Assembly (NCBI GenBank): GCA_002238415.1
Contig: MPMI01000007.1
Span: forward strand, 62,001-126,000
Reading direction: 5' to 3'
Source: Desulfurellaceae bacterium bin18
Lineage (GTDB): Bacteria; Desulfobacterota; Binatia; Bin18
DNA: 64,000 bases
Part shown: one piece after another, positions 27,270 to 35,493 of the stretch
How the letters are laid out: each line of letters begins with the position of its first letter
Numbering within the stretch: position 1 is the stretch's first letter
The notes under the pieces: generated by a model
What the model saw: the letters and a program-made list of their open reading frames with translations, nothing else
Told to the model about the DNA's origin: nothing
Databases searched by the model: none
Position numbers and translations under genes: made by a program

Positions 27270-29012
27270 TTACGCAATTTTCTGTACGTAATGAGGCGAA
27301 ACGGCCGCGTCAACCGGGCTGAGATGGCCATTCTCTAATCGATAGACGTGGTCGGCAATGTCCAACAGGGCCGGTTGGTGAGAAATTGCCAGGATAGTCA
27401 TGGTTCCGCGCAATCGTTGAACGGTCTGGCAAACAGCGGCCTCGCTCTCCGGGTCAAGTGCGGTGGTTGCCTCATCCAGAATGAGGAGTTGAGGTGCGTG
27501 TACGAGGGCGCGGGCAATGGCAATCCGCTGCCGCTGGCCGCCGGACAAACGGGCGCCCCGCTCTCCGACACGCGTCGCCATGCCGTCCGGAAGGCTTTGC
27601 ACAAACTCCCAGGCCTCGGCGGCGCGTAAGGCTGATTTGACGGCCGTTTCTGTCAGCGCGGTATCGCCCAGCGTCACGTTGGCAAAGACACTTTCGTGCA
27701 GCAGTAACATTTCCTGCGGAACATAACCGATGGCCTGCCGCCAGGCTGTGAGATCAATTGCGGTGAGTGGCACCCCATCAATAGAGACTGTGCCACTCCG
27801 GGGCTGGAGCAAACCGGCAATCAGATCAACCGTAGACGTTTTCCCCGTTCCCGAAGGGCCGATAAGGAGGGTCACCTCTCCTGCCGGAATGGTGCAAGAG
27901 GCCCGTTCAAGGATGGGTTTCTCGGCATAGGCGAAGCTCACTTCTTGCAGGGCGATGCCCTGGGTGAGTCGAGGTTGGCGGGTACCGGTGTTGATTTCTC
28001 CCGCCGCTTCCGATTGCCGCAGGGTGTCTTGCAGGGACCAGTAGGCACTCTCCCGGGCGACCATGCGCTGGTACTGGCGTTGGGCCTTGTTGAGGCTGCT
28101 CAAGGTCCGGCCGAACAGGATAACGAGCATAATCACCGCATCAAGAGACAATGCCCAGCGTGTCAAGGCGATATACAGTCCTCCGACCAGACAGGCGATC
28201 AGCAGCGGGTCCTGCAGGGCGCGCAGGGCCTCTTTACTCAAGACTTCACGCTGGAGTGCGCGATGTAAGCGTTGGGTCCCGCGCTCGAGGAGTGGGCCGA
28301 CTTGGCTCTCTCGCGCCATGGCCTTGAGCGGCTTGACCGCGTACAGCACATCGGTCAGTTGTCCGAGCATGTCCTTTAATACCGCGGTCTGACGGGCTCC
28401 GGCGCGTTGAGCCAGCCGCACCAGGCGATGCAACCCAAAGATGATCATGAGACCAAACAGCGCGGCCGCCAGGGTGGCCTGCCAGGAGACGGACAGTGCA
28501 AGGGCAACATAGAGGACGGTTTGGATACTGAAGGCAATAATCGTGACCGCGTACAGATAGGCTTCAGAGGCCCGGCTGGCTTCGGTCGCAAACGCATTGG
28601 CAAAGCCGCCCACCGGCTGACGGACATAGTATTCCCAGCGGGCGGCCAGGAGTGAGCGTAACAGGGAGAGGCGCAGGTCGGTGGCGACATGGGCGACCGT
28701 ATAGCCAACCTGCTTTTGGGCGAGCAGGACAAACCCGGCTTTAAGGACCATACCCGCGACGATGACCAGGCACAGCAGGCCAATACTCGGCTGCAGCCCG
28801 AAGGCGGCCAGCGTATCGCGGCTGACCTGTTCCAGGCCGGTTGGTTCCGTGTCCGGCGACAGCGTGGTGCTGTGGGCTCGTGTGGCGAGACTCAAGAGCG
28901 GCAAGAGGCTGGAGAAGCTGATGCCTTCCGCAAAGGTGGCGAAGATGAGACAGGCGAGCGTGAGGGCACTCCGACCGGGATAGGCACGGGCAAAGGCAAG
29001 CAGGAGACGCAT
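27270..29012 (-). CDS. ABC transporter, MsbA-like lipid/drug exporter (fused TMD-NBD)
   Basis: A 580-residue half-transporter. The N-terminal ~320 residues hold about six membrane segments; the ATPase follows with Walker A GPSGTGKT, signature LSGGQRQR, Walker B LLILDEATT and the switch His in ISHQ. Such type IV (exporter) half-transporters homodimerise in the inner membrane and commonly flip lipid-linked molecules, as MsbA does for lipid A core. It sits between a CDP-alcohol phosphotransferase and the giant ELM1-type glycosyltransferase, all on the minus strand, so export or flipping of a modified sphingolipid or related amphiphile is the most economical role. Confidence 0.88.
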   Translation of the reverse strand: MRLLLAFARAYPGRSALTLACLIFATFAEGISFSSLLPLLSLATRAHSTTLSPDTEPTGLEQVSRDTLAAFGLQPSIGLLCLVIVAGMVLKAGFVLLAQKQVGYTVAHVATDLRLSLLRSLLAARWEYYVRQPVGGFANAFATEASRASEAYLYAVTIIAFSIQTVLYVALALSVSWQATLAAALFGLMIIFGLHRLVRLAQRAGARQTAVLKDMLGQLTDVLYAVKPLKAMARESQVGPLLERGTQRLHRALQREVLSKEALRALQDPLLIACLVGGLYIALTRWALSLDAVIMLVILFGRTLSSLNKAQRQYQRMVARESAYWSLQDTLRQSEAAGEINTGTRQPRLTQGIALQEVSFAYAEKPILERASCTIPAGEVTLLIGPSGTGKTSTVDLIAGLLQPRSGTVSIDGVPLTAIDLTAWRQAIGYVPQEMLLLHESVFANVTLGDTALTETAVKSALRAAEAWEFVQSLPDGMATRVGERGARLSGGQRQRIAIARALVHAPQLLILDEATTALDPESEAAVCQTVQRLRGTMTILAISHQPALLDIADHVYRLENGHLSPVDAAVSPHYVQKIA

Positions 29013-29048
29013 AGCGAGAAGAGATAGAGAACGGAGACGGAGAAGAAC

Positions 29049-30296
29049 CTATTCCGCTCCCCTTGCTCTCTCCTTTCTGTTCCAGAACTGCACCAGGCGC
29101 AGCGCATGAAGGCCGAGGGAGACGACCTGCCATACGACGATCACGCTAAAGGCCGCCACGGGGAGGCCGAGCAGCAAACCGACCATAAAGAACGGAACAT
29201 TGATATTGCGCCGCGAGATCCATGTCCGCATGCGTTCATCAAACGGGGTGCAGCCATGAATGGACCGGCCGACCCGCGCACTGAACAGGGCGGCGACAAT
29301 CCGATCCAAAACATAAAAGACGGCCATCCAGACGGCAAGCTGCATCACCGGGGCGGTAATGTCTCCTGCCCCCAACGCCCACGCCCAGGCAAAATACCAC
29401 ACTGGCGGATGGATGATGTCCAAGCCGTGATCCAGAATATTGCCCAGCGTGGAGGCACGGAAGGTCAGGCGAGCGAGCTTACCGTCAACGGAATCGAGCA
29501 CACTCATCGTATACGCCAGGGTAAAACCCGTCAGCCAATAGCTCTGGGCAAAGAGGGGCACGGCCAGGAAGGTAATGCCGACATTAAAGAGAGAAATTAC
29601 GTTCGGATGGACCCGCCAACGCGCCAGCGGACGGACCGCTCGCCAGACTAGGGGGGGGTAGACGTATTTGGTAAAGAAGTCGGTCGAACCCTTGTAGTTG
29701 GACCAGAACAGAAAACGTTCCGCTCGGTCCCGGCTGGCGGGGTCTGCAACACAAAACAGATAGACGGGCAAGTCGCGCCGCAACTTTCGAATATGGGATG
29801 GAACCTCACTCAGGTGTAACTCCTGCACACTGCCCTGCCGGAGGATTTTTTCCGCTAGCTCCGGCAGGGAGCAAGCGGAAACATCGATGGAGTTGAGTGG
29901 CGAACCGTCTCCTTCAAGGCGTAAGACGGCGGTCTGCTCCGCTTCTCCACGCGCTATCCAAGAACCGCTCAGTCCGGCAAGATGGTGGAGGAGCCGACTG
30001 TCAATAACTGCATCGGCCTCCAGGGCGAGCAAGGGGTCGGCGTGGGCATCAGGCGGCAGACTGGTCCGATATTCCCCGAGCGTTCGAGAGTCATGGCCCC
30101 ACTGGAGTGGAAGTCGCCGGAGAAGAGGCGCGGGGAGAAGGGCAGGCAAATTAGTCGTCTCAGCGGCAAGCTGAACATAGACCTCTGCCGGTTCCAGGCC
30201 TGCCTCAAGCAACGTATGGAGCTGTCGCTCGAGCAGCGTCATACCGAAGAGGCGTAGCGCACTCATCGGATTCGTTGCGTCAATCCAGATACGCAA
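29049..30296 (-). CDS. CDP-alcohol phosphatidyltransferase with degenerate N-terminal nucleotidyltransferase domain
   Basis: A 415-residue membrane enzyme that swaps CMP of a CDP-alcohol for another alcohol. The family signature D-x2-D-G-x2-A-R-x8-G-x3-D-x3-D is complete at residues 268-293 (D268, D271, D289, D293). Residues 1-170 resemble the N-terminal nucleotidyltransferase domain found in IPCT-DIPPS-type fusions but lack the GxGxR and PLT motifs, so it is probably inactive or purely structural. Hydrophobic segments follow the motif. It is the 5'-most gene of a minus-strand run ending with the ABC exporter and ELM1 fusion; its paralogue lies at 34267. Confidence 0.88.
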   Translation of the reverse strand: MRIWIDATNPMSALRLFGMTLLERQLHTLLEAGLEPAEVYVQLAAETTNLPALLPAPLLRRLPLQWGHDSRTLGEYRTSLPPDAHADPLLALEADAVIDSRLLHHLAGLSGSWIARGEAEQTAVLRLEGDGSPLNSIDVSACSLPELAEKILRQGSVQELHLSEVPSHIRKLRRDLPVYLFCVADPASRDRAERFLFWSNYKGSTDFFTKYVYPPLVWRAVRPLARWRVHPNVISLFNVGITFLAVPLFAQSYWLTGFTLAYTMSVLDSVDGKLARLTFRASTLGNILDHGLDIIHPPVWYFAWAWALGAGDITAPVMQLAVWMAVFYVLDRIVAALFSARVGRSIHGCTPFDERMRTWISRRNINVPFFMVGLLLGLPVAAFSVIVVWQVVSLGLHALRLVQFWNRKERARGAE

Positions 30297-30447
30297 AAGA
30301 TACCCTCCCTCTGAATACGGAGCAGTCTAGCTGGGTGGCGACCAAGGGGAAAGGGAGGGAAATTGTTGTCCAGGAACCGCCGGGGTCTGGGTGGTATCTC
30401 TACAAAACAGGAATTGCATCCTGCTCCAGGCTGTCTACAATACCGGC

Positions 30448-31257
30448 GTGACCAGCGCAGCAGTTCAGCAGACCGGAGAGAGCGTCCTGCTTCCTGTCAC
30501 GGCTTTGGTTCTTGCCGGACGACGCGGGCCGAAGGATAGCCTGGCCCACGCCGCGGGTCAGAGTCACAAAGCCTGTATCGCGGTTGCCGGCGTTCCCATG
30601 ATCGTGCGGGTGCTTACCGGTCTGCAGACGGTCAGGCTGGTGCGGGACATTGTGGTCAGTATCGACGATGCGTCAGTCCTGGCGGACTGTGCGGAAGTGG
30701 GGGATATCACGTTTCACGCGAGTCTATCCTCTCCGGCAGCAAGCGTGCTGGATTACTTTGAAGCGCACGGGGCACAGGGTCCTGTGCTGGTAACAACGGC
30801 TGACCATGCGCTGCTTTCTCCTGTCATGGTCGAGCATTTCTGTGCTGCGGCCCAGAACGTTGATGCAGATATCGTTATTGGGGTGGTCTCGGCTTCACTC
30901 TTTCGCGCGTCGTATCCCGAGTCGCGCCGCACGTTTCTCCCCCTGGCGGATGAGAGCTGGGGCGGAACGAATCTCTTTCTCCTGCGAACTCCGCGGGCGA
31001 CTCGGGCGGTGCGGTTCTGGGTGCGAGCCGGGCAGTTTCGGAAGCGGCCCTGGCGGCTGGTGAGTATGTTTGGATTGGGGAATCTGCTCCGGTTCTTTTT
31101 TCGTCGGCTCGATCGTCCCACGGCTCTTGTCCAGGCGTCTCGTATCTTGGGGGCACGGGTTGGCTTGGTCGAGATGCCGTTCGCCGAGGCAGCCATTGAT
31201 GTGGATACCCCCGATGACTTGGTGACGGTTGAACAGATTCTGGCAACCCGCGAGTAA
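30448..31257 (+). CDS. MobA-like NTP transferase-fold protein
   Basis: Probable nucleotidyltransferase of about 270 residues. The start of the domain, TALVLAGRRG..DSLA...HKACIAVAGVPMI, follows the GxGxR...PK pattern of MobA/IspD-like enzymes, and VTTADHALL provides the metal-binding Asp. The plus-strand frame is open from 30391; I prefer the GTG at 30448 since the upstream region overlaps the promoter spacer, but this is uncertain. It diverges from the CDP-alcohol phosphotransferase. A role in activating a headgroup for the neighbouring phospho- or sphingolipid enzymes is likely. Confidence 0.72.
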   Translation: MTSAAVQQTGESVLLPVTALVLAGRRGPKDSLAHAAGQSHKACIAVAGVPMIVRVLTGLQTVRLVRDIVVSIDDASVLADCAEVGDITFHASLSSPAASVLDYFEAHGAQGPVLVTTADHALLSPVMVEHFCAAAQNVDADIVIGVVSASLFRASYPESRRTFLPLADESWGGTNLFLLRTPRATRAVRFWVRAGQFRKRPWRLVSMFGLGNLLRFFFRRLDRPTALVQASRILGARVGLVEMPFAEAAIDVDTPDDLVTVEQILATRE

Positions 31258-31298
31258 GGCTTTCGAACGGGCATCCGAATCAGACAAGGAAACCGCGT

Positions 31299-32015
31299 AT
31301 GGCCAAGAAGCAAGACCTCGAAACCATGCTGGAGCAGGCGGAGCAGCCGTTCAGTTCCCCAGCCTTTGATACCTTTACCGCGGCTTGGGCCGTCTCACAA
31401 CGCAAAAAGAAAGCGGTAGAGACGATAGACCAGGCTGGAACACGGTCCACTCCGGACACTCAGCTTGACAAGACTCACTCTGTGGAGAATGACCCGGAAG
31501 TGTTACGCCGAAAAACGAGAAATGTGTTTCACGGTCCTGTCCTCGATACCTTTACCGCGGCTTGGGCAATATCAAAGGATAAGATCAAAACCCGCCCGGC
31601 ACCCAAGCCGGACAATACGTATATTGTCCGCCAGATCTATACTCATCTCCTCATGGCTGGGGTGCAGGGCGACGTCACGCCCATCTTCCAGCCGCTGTCG
31701 GACGATGTGGAATGGCAGTCGCCCGGACCCGAGGCGATCCCCTGGGCTGGTACCGTCCGCGGGCGTGAGCAGGTCGTACAGTGGTTTGCCACGCGCGGAA
31801 AAACGATAGAGGTCGAACAACTCGTGCCCAAGGAATTCATTGCACAGGGTAATCAGGTGATTGTGATGTGCGAGGAACGCAGCCGGGTGAAGGCTACCGG
31901 AAAAAGCTACAAGGTGGCCGTAATGGCCGCCTGGACCCTGCTGCATGGGGTGGTTACCCATTATCGTGAGGCATATGACACGGCCGCGGTGCTGGCCGCC
32001 TTCCAGAACGATTAG
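31299..32015 (+). CDS. NTF2/SnoaL-like protein with a duplicated N-terminal peptide
   Basis: A 238-residue protein. The C-terminal ~125 residues (from IVRQIYTHLLMAG) form a SnoaL/NTF2-like domain common in small hydrolases and isomerases, with WxxLHGVVTHYREAYD at the end. Before it, two ~20-residue copies of a (F/L)DTFTAAWA(V/I)S unit lie near residues 23-36 and 82-95. The underlying DNA repeat is exact over 23 nt. The function of the short repeat is unknown; it could be a docking peptide. It lies 42 nt after the MobA-like gene and is likely co-transcribed with it. Confidence 0.65.
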   Translation: MAKKQDLETMLEQAEQPFSSPAFDTFTAAWAVSQRKKKAVETIDQAGTRSTPDTQLDKTHSVENDPEVLRRKTRNVFHGPVLDTFTAAWAISKDKIKTRPAPKPDNTYIVRQIYTHLLMAGVQGDVTPIFQPLSDDVEWQSPGPEAIPWAGTVRGREQVVQWFATRGKTIEVEQLVPKEFIAQGNQVIVMCEERSRVKATGKSYKVAVMAAWTLLHGVVTHYREAYDTAAVLAAFQND

Positions 32016-32107
32016 GGGTACGGCGTGTTCGAGCCGAATCGTACGCCGAATTCACCACTGCTTTGGTTACATGCAGTCAGGCATGTGGCAACGGTCAGAT
32101 ACGGTCT

Positions 32108-33142
32108 CTAGGTTGCCTGGAGCGCTTCTGCCGTGTCCGGCTTTTTCGGGGTGGGGGCCGCGCGAAAGTACTGATCTCTATCTGCGGAGCGTATTGTAAT
32201 GTCTTTGACCTCTGTCCCGTGGAGGAGGGTGAGGGTGATATCGGCACCGGCCTCCCCAACTGCCCACATCTTTCGATAGAAGTCCGCCTGATCTGTAACC
32301 GGCTGACCGGCAACCTTGAGGACCAAATCGTTGACCTGTACCCCGGCTTGTTCTGCCGGTCCGTCCGGTGCCACAAACATGATAATCAGCTTATCGCGGA
32401 ATTCCTCGGTAAAGAGTCCGAGCCAGGGTCGAGGGGCGGCCTTGGTGCGGCCGGTACGAATCAGGTCGGTGAGGATGGGCTTGAGATGGTCAATAGGCAC
32501 AAACATATTCCCGGTTAAAGATTCCCGGCCGGGCAGGGCGTCGTTGACCAGCAGCGAGCCGATGCCCAACAGTTTCCCGTCCGGTCCGATCAACGCGGCG
32601 CCGGCATAGCGGGGATGCGGCGGCGCGGTGAAAATGGCGTCCTCGAGCAGGTATTCCCAATAGCCGGCAAATTCCCGCCGCGAGGTCACCAAAGTCGGGC
32701 GCACCGAGGCTGCGTTGCTGTCGCTGGCAATAATGACTTCTGTCCGTTCAGTCAGGTCAGCGGACTGGCCGAATGGCATGGGGGTGGCGGAGAGCGGTTC
32801 ATTCGCGCGTAAGAGCCCAAAACCGGTTTGGGTGTCATGGGCAACAACGCTGGCCGGGACGCGCTTCCCGTCTATCCCCGTGACCTCAACCCGGCGGGCT
32901 TCCATGACCAGATAGCCGATGGTCAGAATATGGCCCTGCGTATCGATGACCACGCCGCTCCCGCTGCGTTGTTCACCAAGAAACTGGGCCGTACGCGCAC
33001 TGGCCGGGACCTCGGCATGGACCGTTACCATGGCCGAGAGGACATCGCTGGCGACGGGTGCCGGAGCGGCCGGTTGCGGGCTGAAAACCGGGCTCAGGAG
33101 ACCAACAAAGAACAACAGCAACGAAGATGAGCATTTCTTCAT
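32108..33142 (-). CDS. Exported DegP/HtrA-fold protein with all catalytic triad residues replaced, plus PDZ domain
   Basis: A 344-residue signal-peptide protein (hydrophobic core ~7-20, cleavage probably near residue 29) built like a periplasmic S1C serine protease: trypsin-like fold (35-235) and one PDZ domain (~245-320, APDGPAEQAGVQVNDLVLKVAGQPV). The triad is gone: the His of TNAHVV is Y77, the Asp of DxxTDLAV is G107, and the Ser of GNSGGP is A180 (PRYAGAA). It is thus probably not a protease but a chaperone or peptide-binding adaptor. It lies inside the presumed sphingolipid locus, 11 nt downstream of the metallophosphoesterase gene on the same strand. Confidence 0.85.
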   Translation of the reverse strand: MKKCSSSLLLFFVGLLSPVFSPQPAAPAPVASDVLSAMVTVHAEVPASARTAQFLGEQRSGSGVVIDTQGHILTIGYLVMEARRVEVTGIDGKRVPASVVAHDTQTGFGLLRANEPLSATPMPFGQSADLTERTEVIIASDSNAASVRPTLVTSRREFAGYWEYLLEDAIFTAPPHPRYAGAALIGPDGKLLGIGSLLVNDALPGRESLTGNMFVPIDHLKPILTDLIRTGRTKAAPRPWLGLFTEEFRDKLIIMFVAPDGPAEQAGVQVNDLVLKVAGQPVTDQADFYRKMWAVGEAGADITLTLLHGTEVKDITIRSADRDQYFRAAPTPKKPDTAEALQAT

Positions 33143-33153
33143 AATCAGACTCT

Positions 33154-34161
33154 CTATGCAGACTGTTTTGCTTCTAGCTCCAGGCTTGCGGCAGAGTCAA
33201 GAGTGAGGCCGTGCGAGAGCTCCTGCTCGGCAAAATGGTGGAAACCGGTCGTTCTCGGATCATACGCGCGGGAGGTAAGAGTAATCTGAAAACGTATCCG
33301 TCCATTCCCCTCGCCGTGTGGCTCGATCCGATAGAGGTGGTAGCGTGAGCGCCGCTGCGGCCGCCGGCCCATCGCCGTAGAGGCGGGGACCCCGACAACC
33401 GGAATCGGCCCCCAGGGTCCGGGGATACTTGCCGTGACTGTGCGGTGCATATGGCCGTGCAGAATAAGCTCTGCACCGGTTTTGGCGAGCACGGCCCGAA
33501 AGGCCGACGCATCGGTGAGTCGGCGGCGGGCCGATATGGCGATGGGTTGGGGGGGATGGTGAATGAGCACGACCCGACCCAAGGGCGTATTTGCCAATGC
33601 GCTGAGGAGTCGCTCAAGTCGGTCGAGTTGTGTCTGGCCTATCGTTCCTGAGGCGTAGAAGGGGAGCGTTGCCCGCGCGGTTGAGACGCCGACGAGGGCG
33701 AGCGGTCCACAGATACGGAGGGTTGGAAAATCGGCTGTCGGAAAGCCCGGAGGCAGCATCGCAGGGTCTGGCAGCGTATCCGTTGGGATAGACGAGCGCA
33801 TATAGTCGTCCCAATACGCCCACGGAAAAGACTCGCTCCCATGCGTATAGGTATCATGGTTGCCTGGGATAACAGAGACTCGCTGTGGACCGCCCAGTTT
33901 TTGCAACCACGGCAGGGAGGCGGAGAACTCGTCTTGCAGCGCGATATTGGTCAGGTCGCCGGTAACGACCACATGGTCCGGCCCTTGCGCGTGTAAATCG
34001 TCGACCAGCGCGGCCAGGACTTCGGGGCGATATTCCTTGCGCCGCCGCAGGGACCACGATAAGGCGCCCAAGAAGCGCTTGTTCAGAAAGTCTAGTGGCC
34101 GCCGGACCCGGATCGGGGTGACATGCAGGTCTGACAGATGGGCAAGCGTAAAGGCTGACAT
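33154..34161 (-). CDS. Calcineurin-like metallophosphoesterase
   Basis: A 335-residue binuclear-metal phosphoesterase. All five signature blocks are seen: DLH near residue 11, GDLT (~70), GNHD (~102), a double His (LIHHPP) and the late GHMH. Length fits cytosolic CpdA-like or UDP-diacylglucosamine-hydrolase-like members. Situated between two CDP-alcohol phosphotransferase genes, it may remove a phosphate from a phosphatidyl- or ceramide-phospho-alcohol phosphate, or hydrolyse a CDP or UDP intermediate; this is inference. Confidence 0.88.
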   Translation of the reverse strand: MSAFTLAHLSDLHVTPIRVRRPLDFLNKRFLGALSWSLRRRKEYRPEVLAALVDDLHAQGPDHVVVTGDLTNIALQDEFSASLPWLQKLGGPQRVSVIPGNHDTYTHGSESFPWAYWDDYMRSSIPTDTLPDPAMLPPGFPTADFPTLRICGPLALVGVSTARATLPFYASGTIGQTQLDRLERLLSALANTPLGRVVLIHHPPQPIAISARRRLTDASAFRAVLAKTGAELILHGHMHRTVTASIPGPWGPIPVVGVPASTAMGRRPQRRSRYHLYRIEPHGEGNGRIRFQITLTSRAYDPRTTGFHHFAEQELSHGLTLDSAASLELEAKQSA

Positions 34162-34266
34162 GGTGTTTGGCTCCGGGCGGCGTTCTCCAATCTATACCAC
34201 CTCCCTGGCGTATGATAAAACCACTCTCTGTCAGGCTGTGATCCAGGTAGAACGAAAAGGAGCGAT

Positions 34267-35493
34267 ATGAAGCCGGTGGCAGGCGCCGAGCGTGTTCAGG
34301 TGTGGCTTGCTGATTCCGCAACTCAGGCTGAAAGCGGTCCTACTGCCCCGGTCGAAGTGTGGGGTCTCTCGCCGGCAGAACGGCTGTGTCGTACCCTCCG
34401 CACCGCGGGTGTGCCCGATGCGCAGATTGCCAAGGTAACCTCCTGTCCTCCTGTTGCCCCTGACGGCCCGCTCCTCATTTTCCGAACCGACTATGTTTTT
34501 GACGAGCGATTAACCCGCGTCTTGCTTGAGCAGAGTCTTGAGCGCAGTAGCGTCCGTAGCCTGGCGCTCGTCGATCCAGAGACACCCGCAACAATTGTCG
34601 CGCTCGTCACAACAGGGAGTCAGAGAGAGGCGCTGCTCCACTGCCTTACCGCTCCGGTGGGCGATGGGCAGCGGGAACACCTGTCCTGCCGGGTTCCCGA
34701 CGATCTTGTTCCCGCCTATTCCTCGGCACTGCGCAAATACGATCCGCCCTATCTGTTACGGGTGTGTGCGGCCTCGCTGACCCAGGTTGAAAATCGCATG
34801 TTTCGTGCGTCGTATAAGGGTATTACCGACGTGGTTACCAGGTGGGTCTGGCCGCTGCCCGCCCGCGCCGTTACGCGTTTGCTGGCGCGCGCCCATGTTG
34901 CTCCCAATATCGTGACCGGGTTCAGCTGGATGCTGGTGGGCCTGGTCACCTGGCTCTTTCTTCAGGGACAATTCGGGCTTGGATTAGTGGGCGCTTGGCT
35001 CATGACCTTTTTGGACACCGTGGACGGCAAGCTGGCCCGCGTCACCTGTACCTCAAGTCGCGTGGGCCATGTGCTGGACCACGGCCTTGACCTCGTCCAC
35101 CCGCCATTCTGGTATGTGGCCTGGGCGATGGGCCTGGCGGGCAGCTTTGCTCCGGCCTTGATCTGGCATGACCCGGCCGTGGCGATTATCATTGGCGGAT
35201 ACATTCTCGGACGGCTGCTCGAAGGGCTCTTTCTGCTGACTTTTCACCTGGAAATCCACTCGTGGCGTCCCATTGATTCGTTTTTTCGGACCATTACCGC
35301 CCGCCGGAATCCAAACCTGATTTTGTTAACGCTCGGTATACTTGTCGGTCGTCCCGACCAGGGCTTCTGGCTCGTTGCGGTCTGGACCATCTGCTCTCTG
35401 GGGTTTCACACCCTGCGCCTGAGTCAGGCTGCTATCCAACGCTGGCGCGGCCGGCCGATTCGAACCTGGCAGGAAGTAGGGACACCGGCATGA
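34267..35493 (+). CDS. Second CDP-alcohol phosphatidyltransferase with degenerate nucleotidyltransferase domain
   Basis: A 408-residue paralogue of the protein at 29049. The CDP-AP signature is complete at residues 250-275 (D250, D253, D271, D275), with four to six membrane segments around and after it. The N-terminal 170 residues again resemble a nucleotidyltransferase (FRTDYVFDERLTRV) with its catalytic motifs lost. The start codon follows AAAGGAGCGAT. Its stop overlaps the lipocalin-like gene start by 4 nt (ATGA), forming the start of a tight five-gene run: phosphotransferase, lipocalin-like, lipid kinase, Tam41-like. Which alcohol and acceptor are used is unknown. Confidence 0.87.
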   Translation: MKPVAGAERVQVWLADSATQAESGPTAPVEVWGLSPAERLCRTLRTAGVPDAQIAKVTSCPPVAPDGPLLIFRTDYVFDERLTRVLLEQSLERSSVRSLALVDPETPATIVALVTTGSQREALLHCLTAPVGDGQREHLSCRVPDDLVPAYSSALRKYDPPYLLRVCAASLTQVENRMFRASYKGITDVVTRWVWPLPARAVTRLLARAHVAPNIVTGFSWMLVGLVTWLFLQGQFGLGLVGAWLMTFLDTVDGKLARVTCTSSRVGHVLDHGLDLVHPPFWYVAWAMGLAGSFAPALIWHDPAVAIIIGGYILGRLLEGLFLLTFHLEIHSWRPIDSFFRTITARRNPNLILLTLGILVGRPDQGFWLVAVWTICSLGFHTLRLSQAAIQRWRGRPIRTWQEVGTPA

